From Hyphomicrobiales bacterium (lineage in GTDB: Bacteria; Pseudomonadota; Alphaproteobacteria; Rhizobiales; Phreatobacteraceae): a DNA stretch of 64,000 nucleotides. Shown piece after piece: positions 61,006 to 64,000 of this stretch (position 1 is its first letter; every line of letters starts with the position of its first letter). The stretch spans positions 228,478 through 292,477 of the forward strand of contig JAFKKV010000016.1 of assembly GCA_017304475.1 (NCBI GenBank), read 5' to 3'. The translations under genes were made by a program, and so were the position numbers. Below the pieces are notes generated by a model. It saw only the letters and a program-made list of their open reading frames with translations. It ran no database searches and was not told the DNA's origin.

Positions 61006-62700
61006 ATGGCAGATCCATTCGACACGACCACCGCCGGCGCAGAGGCCCAGCCCGACTACGGGCAGGCCGCCGCGGCCTTCGATTTCGAGGCCGCCGCTGC
61101 CGCATTGGACGGCAGCCTGTCGGATGGAATCAATGCCTGCGTCGAATGCTGTGATCGCCACGCCGGCACCGGTCGCGTCGCGCTCTACTGGGAGGCCCAG
61201 GACGGACGCTCCGCGCAGTTCACCTTCGCCGAGCTCCAGGCACTCGCCGCCCGCTTCGCCAATCTGCTCGCCAGCCGCGGCGTCAAGCCAGGCGACGTGG
61301 TCGCCGGGTTGCTGCCGCGCACCCCCGAACTCCTCGTCACCATTCTCGGCACCTGGCGCGCAGGCGCCGTCTACCAGCCGCTGTTCACCGCCTTCGGCCC
61401 GAAGGCCATCGAGCACCGGCTGAAGACCAGCGGCGCCCGGCTGGTGGTCACCGACACGGGCAACCGGGCCAAACTCGACGGGATCGAGGGCGTCGGCTTC
61501 GAAACGGCCGTGGTGCGCGGCGGCGACCAGCCGCTGCGCGAAGGCGATCTCGACTTCCGCGCCGAGCTCGACCGGCAGCCCGCGAGTTTCGCCCCGGTGA
61601 TGCGGCGCGGCGACGACTTGTTCCTGATGATGTCGACCTCCGGCACCACCGGCCTGCCCAAAGGCGTGCCGGTGCCGCTGCGCGCGCTCGTCAGCTTCTC
61701 CGCCTATATGCGCGAGGCGGTGGACCTGCGCGCCGAGGACCAGTTCTGGAACATCGCCGATCCCGGCTGGGCCTATGGTCTCTATTACGCCGTCACCGGC
61801 CCGCTGATGCTCGGCCACGCGACGCTGTTCTATGACGGCCCCTTCACGGTGCAGGACACCTACCGCGTCATCGCGAAATACGGCATCACCAACCTCGCCG
61901 GCGCCCCCACCGCCTATCGCTTGCTGATCGCGGCGGGACCGGGGCCGGCCGCCGCAGTCAAAGGCCGGATGCGCGTCGTCAGCAGTGCTGGCGAGCCGCT
62001 CAATCCCGAGGTGATCCGCTGGTTCGCCGAGCACCTGGCCGTGCCGATCTACGACCATTACGGCCAGACCGAAACCGGCATGGTGGTGTGCAACCATCAC
62101 CGGCTGCGCCATCAGGTGCGGCTTGGAGCCGCCGGCCTGCCATTGCCCGGCTATCGCGTCGCGATCCTGGACGATGAAGGCCGGGAGCGGGCGCCGCATC
62201 AGCCGGGCGTGCTCGCCATCGATATCGCCCGTTCGCCGCTGATGTGGTTCACCGGCTATTGGCGGCAGGACACGCCGGCGATCGCCGGCGGCTATTACCG
62301 CACTGGCGACGTGATGGAGATGGACCATGACGGCAGCGTCGCCTTTGTCGGCCGCTCCGACGATGTCATCACCTCGTCGGGCTATCGCATCGGCCCCTTC
62401 GACGTGGAGAGCGCGCTGATCGAGCACGCCGCCGTGGTGGAAGCCGCCGTGATCGGCAAGCCGGATCCGGAGCGCACCGAGCTGGTCAAGGCCTTCGTGG
62501 TGCTGGCGAAAGGCGTCGCGCCCTCGGAAGCTCTCGCCGAAGAGCTCAGCCACTATGTCAAGCAGCGCCTCTCGGCCCATGCCTATCCGCGCGAGATCGC
62601 ATTCGTGGCCGAACTGCCCAAGACGCCGAGCGGCAAGCTGCAGCGCTTCATCCTGCGCAACCAGGAAATCGCCAAGGCTGCGGAAGCCGGCAAAGGCTGA
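61006..62700 (+). CDS. AMP-forming acyl-CoA synthetase
   Basis: A 564-residue ANL-superfamily ligase that activates a carboxylic acid to its CoA thioester via an acyl-adenylate. Motifs: P-loop TSGTTGLPKG at 211-220, the adenine/acyl site YDHYGQTETGM, the hinge GYYRTGDVMEMD and the C-terminal VGRSDDVITSSGYRIGPFDV, ending with the catalytic lysine Lys544 in TPSGKLQRF. The overall pattern is close to medium-chain/propionyl-type synthetases (AcsM-like). GGGAGG precedes the ATG. The AraC gene follows 87 bases later and may control it. Substrate not determined. Confidence 0.92.
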   Translation: MADPFDTTTAGAEAQPDYGQAAAAFDFEAAAAALDGSLSDGINACVECCDRHAGTGRVALYWEAQDGRSAQFTFAELQALAARFANLLASRGVKPGDVVAGLLPRTPELLVTILGTWRAGAVYQPLFTAFGPKAIEHRLKTSGARLVVTDTGNRAKLDGIEGVGFETAVVRGGDQPLREGDLDFRAELDRQPASFAPVMRRGDDLFLMMSTSGTTGLPKGVPVPLRALVSFSAYMREAVDLRAEDQFWNIADPGWAYGLYYAVTGPLMLGHATLFYDGPFTVQDTYRVIAKYGITNLAGAPTAYRLLIAAGPGPAAAVKGRMRVVSSAGEPLNPEVIRWFAEHLAVPIYDHYGQTETGMVVCNHHRLRHQVRLGAAGLPLPGYRVAILDDEGRERAPHQPGVLAIDIARSPLMWFTGYWRQDTPAIAGGYYRTGDVMEMDHDGSVAFVGRSDDVITSSGYRIGPFDVESALIEHAAVVEAAVIGKPDPERTELVKAFVVLAKGVAPSEALAEELSHYVKQRLSAHAYPREIAFVAELPKTPSGKLQRFILRNQEIAKAAEAGKG

Positions 62701-62787
62701 AACGCCGCGGCCGCTTCCCAGCACCGGCATTTCGCCGCATAGTTCCGCCCCATGCCCGGCCCCGCCGGTGCGAGGAGATGTCAGGCC

Positions 62788-63777
62788 ATGCCGGCTGAAG
62801 CGTCCGCACATGCCCCTCTGGCGCGGTTCGCGGCGGTCGATACGCGCTCGCCGGACGAAGCCCGCGACGCCATCGGGCGGATCTTCTGCCCGCATTTCCT
62901 CACGCCCACGGCACGCAACCCCGGCCATTTCCACGCCCGCCACCACAGCGCGCCCCAGGCCGGCTATTCCGTGAACTTCGTCGCCTATGGCGCCGAGGTC
63001 GAGATCGACCCCGGCGAGCTTTCCGGCTTCTTCCTGGTGCAGGTGCCGGTGAAGGGCGCCGCGCTGGTGCGCTGCGGCAGCCGGTTGACCGAGGTGACGG
63101 CCGGCCGTTCCGCCTCGATCCTGTCGCCGACCTTGCCGACCCGCATGACCTGGCATGATGCCTGCGAGAAGGTCATCGTACTGCTCCGCCGTCAGGAGGT
63201 GGAGCGGCTCGCCGGCGCGATGATCGAGCGCCCCTGCGAGCGTGTCGAGTTCGATGCCGGCGTCGACCTGACCGATCCTGTCGGCCGGGCGCTGGCCCGT
63301 CATGTCCAGATCATGCTCGACGCCGCCGACGGGCCGGCGCCAGTGCCGGAAGCCTATCAGGTGCTGCTGCGTGACGGCCTCGCCACGCTGATGCTGACCG
63401 GGCTCCGGCATGACCGCTCGGACTTGCTGGCGCGGCCCGCGGCCCTGCCCGGGCCGGCCGTGCTCCGGCGCGCGGAAACCTTCCTGATCGAGCATGCCGC
63501 TCGACCGATCGCCATGGCCGACGTGGCGCATGCCGCCGGCGCCAGCCTGCGCGCGCTGCAGGAAGCCTTCCGCCGGCACCGCGGCGAGACGCTGACCGAA
63601 AGGCTGCAGGCGATCCGGCTGGAACGGCTGCGCGCGGCGCTGATCGATGCGGGCGAGGCGGCCAGCGTCAGCGAGCTGATTTTCGAGGCCGGTCTGGGAC
63701 ATGCCGGCCGCGCGGCGGCGGCCTATGCGGCGCGTTACGGCGAAGCGCCGTCGCAGACGAGGCGGCGGGGGAGGTAG
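62788..63777 (+). CDS. AraC-family regulator (AraC_binding_2 type)
   Basis: A 329-residue regulator. The N-terminal ligand-binding region (about 40-200) has HARHHSAPQAGYSVNFVAYG, then ELSGFFLVQVPVKGAALVRC, typical of the group that includes AndR-like regulators of aromatic degradation. The C-terminal HTH has IAMADVAHAAGASLRALQEA and the second helix pair ASVSELIFEAGLGHAGRAAA. ATG at 62788 (MPAEASAHAPL) was chosen; an ATG twelve codons earlier is possible. It follows the acyl-CoA synthetase gene on the same strand. Confidence 0.85.
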   Translation: MPAEASAHAPLARFAAVDTRSPDEARDAIGRIFCPHFLTPTARNPGHFHARHHSAPQAGYSVNFVAYGAEVEIDPGELSGFFLVQVPVKGAALVRCGSRLTEVTAGRSASILSPTLPTRMTWHDACEKVIVLLRRQEVERLAGAMIERPCERVEFDAGVDLTDPVGRALARHVQIMLDAADGPAPVPEAYQVLLRDGLATLMLTGLRHDRSDLLARPAALPGPAVLRRAETFLIEHAARPIAMADVAHAAGASLRALQEAFRRHRGETLTERLQAIRLERLRAALIDAGEAASVSELIFEAGLGHAGRAAAAYAARYGEAPSQTRRRGR

Positions 63778-63816
63778 GGGTGAATGGGGATGAAGCGACA
63801 AGCACCGTGTGCGTGA

Positions 63817-63865
63817 ACCCTCGCCCGCTTGCGGGAGAGGGTGGCGCCGTTAGGCGCCGGGTGAG
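63817..63865. repeat. Family A half-element
   Basis: Outer hairpin ACCCTCGCCC-GCTTGC-GGGAGAGGGT (63817-63842), then inner hairpin GGCGCC-GTTA-GGCGCC (63843-63858) and GGGTGAG. The loop reads GTTA where other copies have GTCA. No inverted partner follows; the transposase remnant starts 15 bases further on. Confidence 0.75.
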
Positions 63866-63880
63866 CATCTGTGTTCCGCG

Positions 63881-64000
63881 TCAAGCCTGTTTTGGGGCGT
63901 GGGCGGTCCAGATGCGGTCCTGAGCGATGAGGGTGTTGGCGAGCACGACGAGCTTTCGGGCGACAGCGATGAGGGCGCATTTGGGCTTCTTGCCCTTGGC
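63881..64000 (-). CDS. Transposase C-terminus, IS110 family (partial)
   Basis: Only the last 39 residues are inside the window: AKGKKPKCALIAVARKLVVL followed by ANTLIAQDRIW and a TGA stop at 63881-63883. The pattern KPKxALIAVxRKLxVLxNxL is the conserved end of IS110/IS116-type (Transposase_20) proteins. The gene continues beyond the right edge, so whether it is intact cannot be judged. The family is known for a bridge RNA encoded in the non-coding ends of the element; the non-coding end here would be the ~100 bases left of the stop, which holds a family A half-element. Confidence 0.72.
   Translation of the reverse strand, partial: AKGKKPKCALIAVARKLVVLANTLIAQDRIWTAHAPKQA

Noticed and set aside
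60748..63801. 1017-codon open frame on the minus strand
   Set aside because: It is antisense to the acyl-CoA synthetase and AraC genes, both of which have clear motifs; the long frame arises from high GC at third codon positions.

Overview
The window is GC-rich, strongly codon-biased bacterial chromosome. Gene content (protocatechuate branch of the beta-ketoadipate pathway, many LysR/TetR/AraC/ArsR regulators, many orphan ABC and MFS transporters, several families of extragenic palindromes) points to a free-living alphaproteobacterium, most likely Hyphomicrobiales (Rhizobiales). The genus cannot be fixed from the sequence alone. No rRNA, tRNA, CRISPR array or prophage was seen. The only mobile-element trace is the C-terminus of an IS110-type transposase at the right edge.

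Layout. 1-5.7 kb: DUF427 fragment, leuA with a hairpin in its leader, an unannotated 53-residue membrane protein, a YbaK-type tRNA deacylase, and a zinc-knuckle methionyl-tRNA synthetase with an altered KMSKS loop. 6-9.4 kb: araC-tauE, arsR-SRPBCC, a secreted cyclophilin. 9.5-18.4 kb: an aromatic and quinate/shikimate island. pcaH-pcaG-BKACE diverges from a quinate/shikimate dehydrogenase plus an MFS transporter, next to a TetR gene. One near-palindromic operator lies in the pca/dehydrogenase promoter region and again before the TetR gene. A DHA2 efflux pump with its own divergent TetR follows. 18.5-23.1 kb: a LysR/monooxygenase pair, DUF3597, and an arsR-SRPBCC-SRPBCC operon. 23.3-26.8 kb: a PspA-YqiJ-flotillin membrane-stress operon in which the PspA-like protein carries an extra N-terminal domain that looks like the front half of a TnpB transposase.

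27-38.4 kb: mostly single genes: AraC/SDR divergent pair, sdpR-sdpI-like pair, SLC13 permease, DedA, DUF4304, DUF2867, LssY_C, and small orphan proteins. 38.5-44.9 kb: a polar amino-acid ABC transporter in one transcript with an enolase-superfamily racemase/cycloisomerase and a DadA-type FAD oxidase, with a GcvA-like LysR downstream. 45.4-52.1 kb: orphan peptide-binding protein plus DUF1028, a TPR protein, and a GGDEF-EAL protein. 52.5-58.8 kb: a leftward group LysR - YcaC-like hydrolase - XapX - Tat-type amidohydrolase - DoxX - MFS_3. 59-64 kb: TetR, MipA/OmpV, acyl-CoA synthetase with an AraC regulator, and the transposase remnant.

Between genes lie repeated palindromic elements. Family A has four full and three partial copies; its inner hairpin keeps a GTCA loop while its stem changes on both sides. 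Family B has two copies and family C an inverted pair. Several local regulators sit beside operator-like palindromes that can be read directly.
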